From contig JAOZSP010000010.1 of the NCBI GenBank assembly GCA_029939615.1, forward strand, positions 1 to 22,960: a stretch of 22,960 nt of DNA. The letters run 5' to 3'. Each line of letters starts with the position of its first letter. Position 1 is the first letter of the stretch. Shown here piece by piece: positions 13,982 through 20,870 of this stretch. This DNA is from Candidatus Izemoplasma sp. (lineage in GTDB: Bacteria > Bacillota_I > Bacilli_A > Izemoplasmatales > Izemoplasmataceae). Below the pieces are notes generated by a model. The model saw nothing but the letters and a program-made list of their open reading frames with translations. It was not told the origin of the DNA and did no database searches. The position numbers were made by a program, and so were the translations under genes.

Positions 13982-15118
13982 ATGGAAGTCTATTTAGATA
14001 ACGCCTCTACAACACAAGTTAGTAAAGAAGTATTTGAAGCGATGAAACCATATTTAGTAAGCGAGTTTGGTAATCCTTCAAGTTTGCATAATAAGGGTAT
14101 TAGAATTCGTAAGGTTATCAATTCTTCTCGAAAACAAATAGCTCAACTATTGAATTGTGATGACAAAGAAATCTACTTTACAAGTTGTGGTACAGAATCT
14201 ACAAATTGGGCGTTAAAAGGATTAGCATTTGCGAACAAAACAAAAGGTGAAATTATTACAACAAAAATTGAACATCATGCTACATTACACACTGTTCAAT
14301 TTTTAGAAGAACTTGGATTTACTGTTCATTATCTTGATGTTGATAAACAAGGATTTATTAATTTAGACCAACTTCGTCTTCTTATTAACGACAATACTCT
14401 TGTTGTAAGTATTATCTTAGCAAACAACGAAATAGGAACTATCCAAAACGTTAAAGAGATTAGCAAGATTTGTGAATCTTCTTCTACATACTTGCATCTT
14501 GATGCTGTCCAAGCAATAACCCATATCCCTATTAATATAAAAGAACTTAACGTTGATTTGATTAGTATTTCAGGTCATAAGTTCCATGCTCCAAAAGGCA
14601 TTGGACTATTATATATTAAAAAAGGTACTCATATCGCAAATTTGATACACGGAGGACAACAAGAAAACAATCTTCGTAGTGGTACTGAAAATGTTCCTTA
14701 TATTGTAGGAATCACAAAAGCACTAAGTATCGGTATCAACAAATATAAAGAATATAAAGATAGATTAAATAAATACGCTCAATACTTCATAGACAAACTA
14801 AAAGAGAATAATATAGATTTCATTTTAAACGGACCCCAAATCAGCGATAATCGTTTACCAGGAAACCTAAACATTTCCTTTAAGGATCTTGATGGAAGTG
14901 ATATCACGTTTTACCTAAACAAGGCAAGAATCATGGTTTCTACAGGTAGCGCATGTGATAGCACCTCAATTGAACCAAGTCATGTCCTAAAAGCAATCAA
15001 TATTCCAAATGATTATATTAATGCTTCTATCCGTTTTTCAATCGGTGAATATACTACATTTGAAGAACTAGAATATTCTATAAATTCACTAATAAACATT
15101 CTAAATGATTTAAGTTAA
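13982..15118 (+). CDS. cysteine desulfurase (NifS/IscS-type)
   Basis: This 378-residue PLP enzyme removes sulfur from L-cysteine as a persulfide, for Fe-S clusters or tRNA thiolation. The start MEVYLDNASTT is the class V aminotransferase signature. The PLP lysine is K200 in SGHKFHAPKG and the persulfide cysteine is C325 in STGSACDSTSIEP. The cysteine loop is of the longer IscS/NifS type (group I). An N-terminal contact motif FGNPSSLH is also present. AAAGGGTG precedes the ATG and overlaps the end of the small upstream gene. No scaffold, thiI or mnmA gene follows; the operon ends at the terminator at 15135, so the sulfur acceptor is not clear from position. Confidence 0.95.
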   Translation: MEVYLDNASTTQVSKEVFEAMKPYLVSEFGNPSSLHNKGIRIRKVINSSRKQIAQLLNCDDKEIYFTSCGTESTNWALKGLAFANKTKGEIITTKIEHHATLHTVQFLEELGFTVHYLDVDKQGFINLDQLRLLINDNTLVVSIILANNEIGTIQNVKEISKICESSSTYLHLDAVQAITHIPINIKELNVDLISISGHKFHAPKGIGLLYIKKGTHIANLIHGGQQENNLRSGTENVPYIVGITKALSIGINKYKEYKDRLNKYAQYFIDKLKENNIDFILNGPQISDNRLPGNLNISFKDLDGSDITFYLNKARIMVSTGSACDSTSIEPSHVLKAINIPNDYINASIRFSIGEYTTFEELEYSINSLINILNDLS

Positions 15119-15134
15119 AATGGTTAACGTCAAG

Positions 15135-15172
15135 AATAGGTAGATATTTTCGGATATACTACCTATTTTTTT
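15135..15172 (+). terminator. intrinsic terminator of the desulfurase operon
   Basis: AATAGGTAG (15135-15143) pairs with CTACCTATT (15159-15167), with further ATAT pairing inside, and is followed by T residues. Confidence 0.88.
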
Positions 15173-15243
15173 ATAACTTAATTATTTTAGCTTTGAATTA
15201 ATTAATGCGAATATTATAGTTTTCAGTAAAATGATTTTCGAGT

Positions 15244-15271
15244 AAAAAAAGACAAGCATTATTTGCTTGTC
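15244..15271 (-). terminator. intrinsic terminator of pfkA-yktA
   Basis: GACAAGCA (15251-15258) pairs with TGCTTGTC (15264-15271). The plus-strand A-run 15244-15250 gives the U-tail on the minus strand. The loop contains the stop codon of the UPF0223 gene. Confidence 0.88.
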
Positions 15272-15513
15272 ATATTTTTATACTTTTTAATTGTTTTATA
15301 AATTGAAAACCCTGACACTTTTTCAAAATCACGATCAATTTTCTTTTCAAGTGATTTTGAATTAACAATTTTTTGAAACTCTTTATGTTTATGACTTAAT
15401 AAAAATATATCAATTTTTTTCTCATTTGCATCTTCAATTAAAGATAAAAACTCGATTAACTTAACTACCTCTCCTTGTTCAAATAAATCATAATCAATGG
15501 GATAAGAATACAC
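15259..15513 (-). CDS. UPF0223 family protein (YktA-like)
   Basis: This 84-residue protein matches the UPF0223 pattern known from Bacillus YktA: YSYPIDYDLF near the start, VVKLIEFLSLIEDANEKKI, FQKIVNSKSLEKKIDRDFEK, and SGFSIYKTIKKYKN at the end. Function of the family is unknown. It begins with GTG at 15511-15513, 7 nt after GGAG inside pfkA, and its first G is also the last base of the pfkA TAG. Translation is therefore probably coupled to pfkA, an association I cannot explain. Confidence 0.85.
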   Translation of the reverse strand: MYSYPIDYDLFEQGEVVKLIEFLSLIEDANEKKIDIFLLSHKHKEFQKIVNSKSLEKKIDRDFEKVSGFSIYKTIKKYKNMTSK

Positions 15514-16646
15514 TATTGATCTCCAAATGAAATACCAATAGATTTAGCTGCTTGAACATATTGCCCTTCTGGGTCTACTCTTTTTCCCCCACCACGTGAT
15601 GTTTCTCCTGTTTCACCACTACCTACAACCTCTTCTAAAGGTATAGAAGTAATTTTACGACCACGAAGTTGAACCATACGACCTGTTCCACCATTCATTA
15701 ATAAATCAACAGCGTTAACTCCAAATAATAATCCTAAAGATCTATCAAATTGTGATGTAATTCCTCCACGTTGAATATAAGCTAAGTTAGTATATCTAAC
15801 TTCATGTTCAGGGATAAGTTTTTGCAACTGTTGTGTTATAACAAACCCTACTCCACCAAGTCTTACACTATCAGCACTATCTTCAACTATTTCACGAACA
15901 ACAACATCTCCATCTTTTTCAAATGCACCTTCACTAACTATGATCACACTAAAATTACGTCCAAAAGCGTCTCTTTGACGAACTTTTTCTACAATAGAAT
16001 TTAAATTATAAGGAATTTCAGGTATCAATATAACATCAGCACTACCAGCTAATCCACCTTCAAGTGCTAACCATCCACTATGACGCCCCATTACTTCAAC
16101 AACCATTACACGGTCATGCGAATAAGCGGTTGTATGAATTTTATCCATTGCATCTGTAATAGTTTCAAGTGATGTATTATACCCAAAAGTAACATCAGTT
16201 GCCGGTAAATCATTATCAATTGTTTTAGGTACTCCTACAATTGGAAGACCTTTACGATGAAAATCACGTGCACTTGTTAAAGTACCATCTCCACCTATTA
16301 CAATTAATGCATCAATTCCTAAATATTTCATATTTCGAATTGCATCATCTGATACATCTTTGTAGGTTACAGATCCATCAGGATGTTTAATTGGGTAATG
16401 AAATAAATTATCTTTGTTAGATGATTTAAGAATCGTTCCACCTTCATGCATAATTCCCGAAACACTTTTTAAACCTAAGTCACGAAAATCATTTGAATAA
16501 AGCCCTTTATATCCTCTTGTAAACCCAACTACTTCAACACCATATTTATTTATAGCCGTTTTTGTTATCCCGTTAATTACTGCATTAAGACCACTACAGT
16601 CTCCTCCGCCAGTAATAATTCCGATTTTTCTAATTTTTTTATTCAT
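15513..16646 (-). CDS. pfkA: 6-phosphofructokinase
   Basis: This 377-residue enzyme phosphorylates fructose 6-phosphate in glycolysis. The nucleotide loop is GGGDCSGLN (13-21), the phosphoryl-donor motif is GGDG (118-121), the catalytic motif is PKTIDND (140-146, base D144), and the substrate motif is MGR (186-188). Gly in GGDG marks ATP users while pyrophosphate enzymes have Asp there; the Lys of PKTIDND is typical of the PPi and mixed clade. This combination occurs in the long ATP-using group III enzymes, and 377 residues fits that group rather than the 320-residue Bacillus type. AGGAGGT precedes the ATG. A cre-like site lies upstream of its promoter. Confidence 0.92.
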   Translation of the reverse strand: MNKKIRKIGIITGGGDCSGLNAVINGITKTAINKYGVEVVGFTRGYKGLYSNDFRDLGLKSVSGIMHEGGTILKSSNKDNLFHYPIKHPDGSVTYKDVSDDAIRNMKYLGIDALIVIGGDGTLTSARDFHRKGLPIVGVPKTIDNDLPATDVTFGYNTSLETITDAMDKIHTTAYSHDRVMVVEVMGRHSGWLALEGGLAGSADVILIPEIPYNLNSIVEKVRQRDAFGRNFSVIIVSEGAFEKDGDVVVREIVEDSADSVRLGGVGFVITQQLQKLIPEHEVRYTNLAYIQRGGITSQFDRSLGLLFGVNAVDLLMNGGTGRMVQLRGRKITSIPLEEVVGSGETGETSRGGGKRVDPEGQYVQAAKSIGISFGDQ

Positions 16647-16673
16647 AAGTACCTCCTAAAAATAACTAATTTA

Positions 16674-16702
16674 ATTATACTTGAATTGGCATTACTAGTA
16701 AA
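16674..16702 (-). promoter_or_regulatory. pfkA promoter
   Basis: On the minus strand the -35 TTTACT (16697-16702) and -10 TATAAT (16674-16679) are 17 bp apart, 27 bp before the ATG. Confidence 0.7.
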
Positions 16703-16716
16703 CAAAAAAGCACAAA

Positions 16717-16730
16717 TGAAAACGCTTTTA
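16717..16730. promoter_or_regulatory. cre-like site upstream of pfkA
   Basis: TGAAAACGCTTTTA matches 13 of 14 positions of the cre consensus TGWAANCGNTNWCA, including the central CG. Its centre is about 56 bp upstream of the predicted pfkA start of transcription. Upstream placement near this distance is seen for CcpA-activated genes such as Bacillus ackA. It is about 73 bp upstream of the def start, so it could also serve that promoter. Confidence 0.6.
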
Positions 16731-16761
16731 ATTAAAAAACAAAAAAATATTAGCTCATTAG

Positions 16762-16790
16762 TTTAAAGATTCCTATTATTTTGTTATAAT
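16762..16790 (+). promoter_or_regulatory. def-tal promoter
   Basis: The -10 TATAAT (16785-16790) has TTTAAA (16762-16767) 17 bp upstream as a weak -35. Confidence 0.6.
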
Positions 16791-16809
16791 ATCTTACGAG
16801 GTGATTACA

Positions 16810-17409
16810 ATGTTGCTTATGAAAAATATTATTAGAGAAGGACACCCAACTTTAGCACAACGAAGTTTGGAAGTTTCATTACCTCTTAATAATAAAACTA
16901 AGAAAATATTAAAAGATATGATGGAGTTTTTAGAAAACTCTCAAGATCCAGAAAAAAGTGAAGAATTAGAGATTCGACCTGGAGTCGGATTAGCTGCTCC
17001 ACAAATAAATGTTAAATTAAGAATGATAGCAGTTTTCACAACTGATGAGAAAAACGAAAAACTTTATAAAATGTTATTAGTTAACCCTAAAATTATTTCT
17101 CATTCTGAAGCAAAAACATATATTTCAGGTGGTGAAGGTTGTTTAAGTGTTGATCGCGAAGTTGAAGGATTAGTTCCAAGACACAAGAAAGTTACAGTTC
17201 GTGCTCATCAATATTTACCTGAAACAGATGAATTACGAAAAGTCGAATTACGAGTTAGCGGATACATAAGTGTTGTATTACAACATGAAATCGATCATAT
17301 CAACGGTATATTATTCGTGGATAAATTAGTAGAATCTTTAGATAACGTTGAACCTGTACAATTTATTATAGAAGAAAATAACGAAGAAAATATGGAGGAA
17401 ACCAAATGA
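16810..17409 (+). CDS. def: peptide deformylase
   Basis: This 199-residue metalloenzyme removes the formyl group from new polypeptides. All three family motifs are present: GVGLAAPQ (motif I), EGCLS (motif II, metal Cys) and HEIDH (motif III, metal His pair and catalytic Glu). The insertion-rich N-terminal half (QDPEKSEELEIRPGVG) is typical of the longer Gram-positive type 2 enzymes. The start is ATG 16810, 6 nt after GAGGTG; the in-frame GTG at 16801 is part of that ribosome binding site. It ends in a TGA that overlaps the transaldolase ATG, so the two are translationally coupled. fmt, the usual partner, is not here. Confidence 0.97.
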   Translation: MLLMKNIIREGHPTLAQRSLEVSLPLNNKTKKILKDMMEFLENSQDPEKSEELEIRPGVGLAAPQINVKLRMIAVFTTDEKNEKLYKMLLVNPKIISHSEAKTYISGGEGCLSVDREVEGLVPRHKKVTVRAHQYLPETDELRKVELRVSGYISVVLQHEIDHINGILFVDKLVESLDNVEPVQFIIEENNEENMEETK

Positions 17410-18059
17410 AAATTTTTATAGATACAGCTAATGTAGAATACATTAAAGAAATGGCAGAGTTAGGTATATTATCAGGAGTAACAACTAACCCATCTTTAAT
17501 CGCAAAAGAAGGTCGTGACTTCCTAGAAGTTATTAAAGAGATTACTAGTATTGTTGACGGTCCTATTAGTGGCGAAGTAATAAGTTTAGAATCTGAAGGA
17601 ATGGTAAAAGAAGGTATTGAAATTTCTAAAATCCATCCTAATATGATAGTAAAAATTCCAATGACAGATCAAGGTTTAAAAGCTGTTAAGGAATTAACAA
17701 GTCTTGGAATAAAAACTAACGTTACGTTAGTTTTTAGTTCTAACCAAGCATTAATGGCAGCGTTAGCTGGCGCAACTTACGTTAGTCCTTTTGTTGGACG
17801 ACTAGAAGATACTTTACATGACGGAATTGAGGTTGTATCACAAATTAGACAAATTTTTGATATTTATAATTTAAAAACAGAGATTATTAGTGCATCAATT
17901 AGAACACCTAAACAAATGGCAGATAGTGCTTTAGTTGGTGCTCACATTGCAACCGTACCTTATGCTGTTCTTAAAAAAGCTCTTATGCATCCCTTAACTG
18001 ATAAAGGTATTAAAACATTTATGGCTGACTGGGAAGCTGCATTTGGCGAAAAAAAATAA
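17406..18059 (+). CDS. tal: transaldolase (small TalC/FSA-type)
   Basis: This 217-residue TIM-barrel enzyme joins the pentose phosphate pathway to glycolysis. The Schiff-base lysine is K83 in MIVKIPMT, and MKIFIDTANV, GVTTNPSLIAKEG and NVTLVFS are family signatures. Two positions separate true transaldolases from fructose-6-phosphate aldolase in this group: E57 in GEV (FSA has Gln) and F129 in SPFVGR (FSA has Tyr). Both point to transaldolase. The ATG overlaps the def stop (ATGA, 17406-17409), and GGAGG lies at the end of def. A terminator starts at the stop codon. Confidence 0.94.
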   Translation: MKIFIDTANVEYIKEMAELGILSGVTTNPSLIAKEGRDFLEVIKEITSIVDGPISGEVISLESEGMVKEGIEISKIHPNMIVKIPMTDQGLKAVKELTSLGIKTNVTLVFSSNQALMAALAGATYVSPFVGRLEDTLHDGIEVVSQIRQIFDIYNLKTEIISASIRTPKQMADSALVGAHIATVPYAVLKKALMHPLTDKGIKTFMADWEAAFGEKK

Positions 18060-18087
18060 GACTTCAAAATTTTGAAGTCTTTTTTTT
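18051..18087. terminator. bidirectional intrinsic terminator
   Basis: A perfect palindrome AGACTTCAAAA/TTTTGAAGTCT (18059-18080) is followed by T-runs on both strands: T 18081-18087 on the plus strand, and plus-strand A 18051-18057 on the other side. It can stop tal transcripts and also those arriving from the perR-prx operon, which has no closer terminator. Confidence 0.88.
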
Positions 18088-18262
18088 CTGACGTTTGGTG
18101 CATAGTGTTGTTGGTAAAATCTCTCTGAAGCCTTATTCAGCCAAGAACTGATGTTTTTATTTTGACGATTATTTATTATTTATAAAATTAACATTCGGCA
18201 CTTTGTATAGCGAACAAGGAAACTTGGTAACAACACAATGCACCAAACGTCAGCTTTTTTTT
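18079..18262. mobile_element. MITE-like element with 25-bp terminal inverted repeats and 9-bp direct repeats
   Basis: The left end 18088-18112 and right end 18229-18253 are inverted copies, 24 of 25 identical, starting CTGACGTTTGGTGCAT. They enclose 116 bp without a coding frame of its own. The sequence CTTTTTTTT occurs directly before (18079-18087) and directly after (18254-18262) the inverted repeats, as expected for a 9-bp target duplication, though it is of low complexity. Removing one copy of element plus repeat restores a compact convergent tal/prx junction of about 35 bp. Internal small hairpins exist (CTGAA/TTCAG at 18125-18140; CAAG-GAAA-CTTG at 18215-18226). A structured RNA ending in the right-hand T-run is the alternative. 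Confidence 0.6.
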
Positions 18263-18268
18263 GATTTT

Positions 18269-18949
18269 TTATTTGTCTTTTTTAAGACACATGAACCAAT
18301 CAAGACAATACACATCATCATCTTCACTCTCCATACGGTCTTGCGCAACACCACAGCTTCCAGCTGGTGGAACGATTACATCATCCCCCGGTCTCCAGTC
18401 TGCTGGTGTAGCTACACCATCTTTATCAGCTTTTTGTAATGCTTGAATAATACGTTTAATTTCATCGAAATTACGTCCAGTTGATAATGGATAATATAGA
18501 ATAGTTCTAATTTTCGCTTCTGGGTCCATTACAAATACCGCTCTTACAGCTTGTGTATTAGATTGGTTAGGTTGAATCATTCCGAACTTATTTGCTACAT
18601 CCATTGAAATATCTTCAATAAGAGGGAAATTCACTTCCATGTTTTCCATACCATTCCATTTGATTTTCTCTTTAATTGTTCTAAGCCATGCGATATGAGC
18701 ATATAAACTATCGACACTTAATCCAATCAATTCAGTATTTAAATCTTTAAACTCTTGTTGCATTCTTGCGAATGTCATAAACTCACTTGTACATACTGGT
18801 GTAAAATCAGCAGGATGTGAAAATAATATAACCCATTTACCAGTATAATCTTCTGGGAAATTAATAACTCCTTGTGTAGTTGTTGCTGTAAATTTTGGTG
18901 CATCATCACCAATTAGTGGCATTCTAAAAAATTGTTTTGTTTCTTCCAT
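18269..18949 (-). CDS. peroxiredoxin (Prx6-like, with C-terminal cysteines)
   Basis: This 226-residue thiol peroxidase reduces H2O2 and organic peroxides. The peroxidatic Cys is C53 in PADFTPVC, the PxxxTxxC motif. Length and the NFPLIEDISMDVANKFGM region fit the Prx6 group. Unlike 1-Cys Prx6, the tail holds C199, C215 and C221 (YCLDWFMC). Archaeal enzymes such as Aeropyrum thioredoxin peroxidase have a similar CLDWWFC tail that provides a resolving Cys. The gene overlaps perR by 26 nt, and AGGAG at 18957-18961 lies inside perR, so it is coupled to it. It is presumably PerR-controlled. Confidence 0.93.
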   Translation of the reverse strand: MEETKQFFRMPLIGDDAPKFTATTTQGVINFPEDYTGKWVILFSHPADFTPVCTSEFMTFARMQQEFKDLNTELIGLSVDSLYAHIAWLRTIKEKIKWNGMENMEVNFPLIEDISMDVANKFGMIQPNQSNTQAVRAVFVMDPEAKIRTILYYPLSTGRNFDEIKRIIQALQKADKDGVATPADWRPGDDVIVPPAGSCGVAQDRMESEDDDVYCLDWFMCLKKDK

Positions 18950-19385
18950 TTTTTTTCTCCTTTTTAGTTTCTATTACTAAATTATGTTGACAAGACGGGC
19001 AAACTCCCATTAAGTTAACTTCTTCTTCGTTAACTATAAATCCTGAAATATCGTCTTTATTATATTGCGGAATAATTTTTGGTATATCGTAGATGGTTCC
19101 ACATGTTGTACATTTGAAATGAGAATGATCATATTCATTTAATTCATATCGCATTTCACTAGATTTTATATTTACCATCTTTACAATTCCCTTTTCTATA
19201 AATAGTTTCAACACATTATAAACAGTTGTTTTAGATAAAGTAGGTAATTCATCAATCAATGATTTGAATATTTTATCAACTGTTGGATGATTTTTACTTT
19301 GTTCTAAATACTCATAAATTCTTTTCCTCGTGTAAGAAGGACTTATTTCTTTTTCTTTAAAAACATCTTTAAATGTTTCTGTCAT
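18924..19385 (-). CDS. perR: Fur-family peroxide regulator (PerR-like)
   Basis: This 153-residue metalloregulator would repress the operon until peroxide oxidises its metal site. The DNA-binding part has HPTVDKIFKSL and LSKTTVYNVLKLF. The structural Zn site is C92, C95, C129 and C132. By alignment to Bacillus PerR the sensing ligands are H33, H87, H89 and D100; the last is Asp as in PerR, where Fur and Zur have Glu. The remaining ligand, Asp85 of PerR, is E81 here. The overlap with peroxiredoxin supports the PerR call over Fur or Zur. AAGGGTGG lies 5 nt before the ATG. Confidence 0.85.
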   Translation of the reverse strand: MTETFKDVFKEKEISPSYTRKRIYEYLEQSKNHPTVDKIFKSLIDELPTLSKTTVYNVLKLFIEKGIVKMVNIKSSEMRYELNEYDHSHFKCTTCGTIYDIPKIIPQYNKDDISGFIVNEEEVNLMGVCPSCQHNLVIETKKEKKNGRNKTIF

Positions 19386-19421
19386 TTATACCACCCTTTT
19401 TATATTGTATTGATTACATTT

Positions 19422-19452
19422 TTATTATAATACTAATTTTGTTATAACTCAA
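19422..19452 (-). promoter_or_regulatory. perR-prx promoter with PerR-box-like sequence
   Basis: On the minus strand the -35 TTGAGT (19447-19452) and -10 TATAAT (19424-19429) are 17 bp apart. The minus-strand sequence at 19422-19436, TTAGTATTATAATAA, matches 12 of 15 positions of the PerR box TTATAATTATTATAA and covers the -10. Autoregulation is the expected result. AT-rich DNA makes such matches easy, so the box is tentative. Confidence 0.5.
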
Positions 19453-19462
19453 ATGATACGCT

Positions 19463-19496
19463 CAAAAAAAGAAAGGCACTTTTAAAGTGTCTTTCT
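19463..19496 (-). terminator. intrinsic terminator of the solute-binding protein gene
   Basis: The 12-nt arms 19470-19481 and 19485-19496 pair with one internal A-C mismatch on the minus strand. The plus-strand A-run 19464-19470 gives the U-tail. Confidence 0.78.
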
Positions 19497-19513
19497 AATT
19501 TTATATTTTGTAA

Positions 19514-20806
19514 TTATTCGATTGCTTCAATAGCAGCAGTTACTTGAGCAATAAATTCTTCTTTAGTAATACCGTTTGTAGTATCTCCAGTAACACCTTT
19601 TGCGAATAATTCATAGATAGGACCTAAAGTATTCATACCGAATCCACTAGGCATATCATTTTGCCACCATGCATAAGCGTTACCAGCTTGGTTCCAAGCC
19701 ATTACAGCAGCACTTAAAGGTGTAGAAGGTTCTAATGTTACACTGTCAAATGCAGGTACCATAAGAGCGTCATTAACCATATAATCATGTCCTTCAGTAG
19801 TTGAAGCTAAATCGTTTAAGAATAGTTTTGCTTCATCAATCATGTCAGCATCTTTATTAATAACGTAGAACGAAGGAGCTCCGATAAAGATTGAGTCATT
19901 ACCTTCAGTCATTACTGCATGAGGTAAATATCCCATTTCGAAATCACTGTCAGCATAACTTGAATCAGTCCAGTTACCTTGATGTAAGAATGCAGCTTCG
20001 CCATCAGCGAATTTACCTACTTGTGCATCATAGTCACCAGTTAATAAAATGTCTTCGTCTCCCCAAGTGAATAATAATTCAGTCCAGTTAGCAAGTTGAG
20101 TAAGTCTAGCAGCATCTGCTACACCATCATTAAGATTGTCAATAACTGTTTTGTCAGTATAGCTTAATCCTGCAGATAAATAACCATTAAAGTTATGAAG
20201 TCCAGTTACCCAAGTCATACCACTTGATGCAGCCATTGATACTACTGCATATCCTGACATTGAAGTTTCACTGTCATAGTAATCTTGAACTACTTGGAAT
20301 ACTTCTGCATATTCAGCTTGTGATACAATTTCCAAACTAGCAACTGTACGTCCAGCACCTTCTAATAAGAAAGCAGCTTCAAGGATATCTTCGTTATAAG
20401 CCATACCCCATCCTTCAACTGCAACAGGGAATCCGTAAGTTTTACCGTCTACGATAAATTCTAAACCAGTGTTGTCAGCCCAAGCTTCACCAGTTACATC
20501 AAGAATTTTTGCTTCATAGTCTAAGTATCCACCCATACCTTCAATTACGAAGATATCTGGTTGTTCGTCAGAACCACCAAGGAATTCTGTAGCGATTTGA
20601 TCACCGTAACCACAAGAATCTCCACCACATGTTCTTACTTCAACAGCAATGTCATTTTCTAATCCCCATGCTTCAGCATAATCTCTTAAAACTGTGTCGA
20701 TTTCAACTTTGTTTTGATAGATAACTAAAGTTGCATCGTTACCACCACATGCGCTTAATGTTAAAACAAAAGCCAATGTAGCTACTACTAATAATAATTT
20801 TTTCAA
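19514..20806 (-). CDS. carbohydrate ABC transporter solute-binding lipoprotein
   Basis: This 430-residue family 1 extracellular binding protein would capture a sugar for an ABC importer. The N-terminus is a lipoprotein signal with lipobox LSAC, lipidated at C20. Motifs such as PDIFVIEGMGGYLDY, KTYGFPVAVEGWGMAYNEDIL and GEAAFLHQGNW are typical of maltose/multisugar binding proteins. C60 and C65 (RTCGGDSCG) could form an extracytoplasmic disulfide. The start codon is TTG at 20806, 7 nt after AGGAGG. The GH65 phosphorylase gene lies 64 bp upstream on the same strand without a clear promoter between them, so the ligand is probably an alpha-glucoside. Permease genes are not in the window. Confidence 0.93.
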   Translation of the reverse strand: MKKLLLVVATLAFVLTLSACGGNDATLVIYQNKVEIDTVLRDYAEAWGLENDIAVEVRTCGGDSCGYGDQIATEFLGGSDEQPDIFVIEGMGGYLDYEAKILDVTGEAWADNTGLEFIVDGKTYGFPVAVEGWGMAYNEDILEAAFLLEGAGRTVASLEIVSQAEYAEVFQVVQDYYDSETSMSGYAVVSMAASSGMTWVTGLHNFNGYLSAGLSYTDKTVIDNLNDGVADAARLTQLANWTELLFTWGDEDILLTGDYDAQVGKFADGEAAFLHQGNWTDSSYADSDFEMGYLPHAVMTEGNDSIFIGAPSFYVINKDADMIDEAKLFLNDLASTTEGHDYMVNDALMVPAFDSVTLEPSTPLSAAVMAWNQAGNAYAWWQNDMPSGFGMNTLGPIYELFAKGVTGDTTNGITKEEFIAQVTAAIEAIE

Positions 20807-20870
20807 TTTCTTTCCTCCTATTTTTTTTATTTTTTTATCTTAAAATTTAAAATAAAATTGAAAAACATAT

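Noticed and set aside
18088..18253. 6S, SRP or tmRNA gene
   Set aside because: The near-perfect 25-bp closing stem, lack of the known conserved cores and presence of flanking direct repeats fit an inserted element better, although a structured RNA is not excluded.
18203..18446. Two overlapping plus-strand open frames
   Set aside because: They cross the MITE end and run antisense through the peroxiredoxin gene, with no ribosome binding site and no protein-like pattern.
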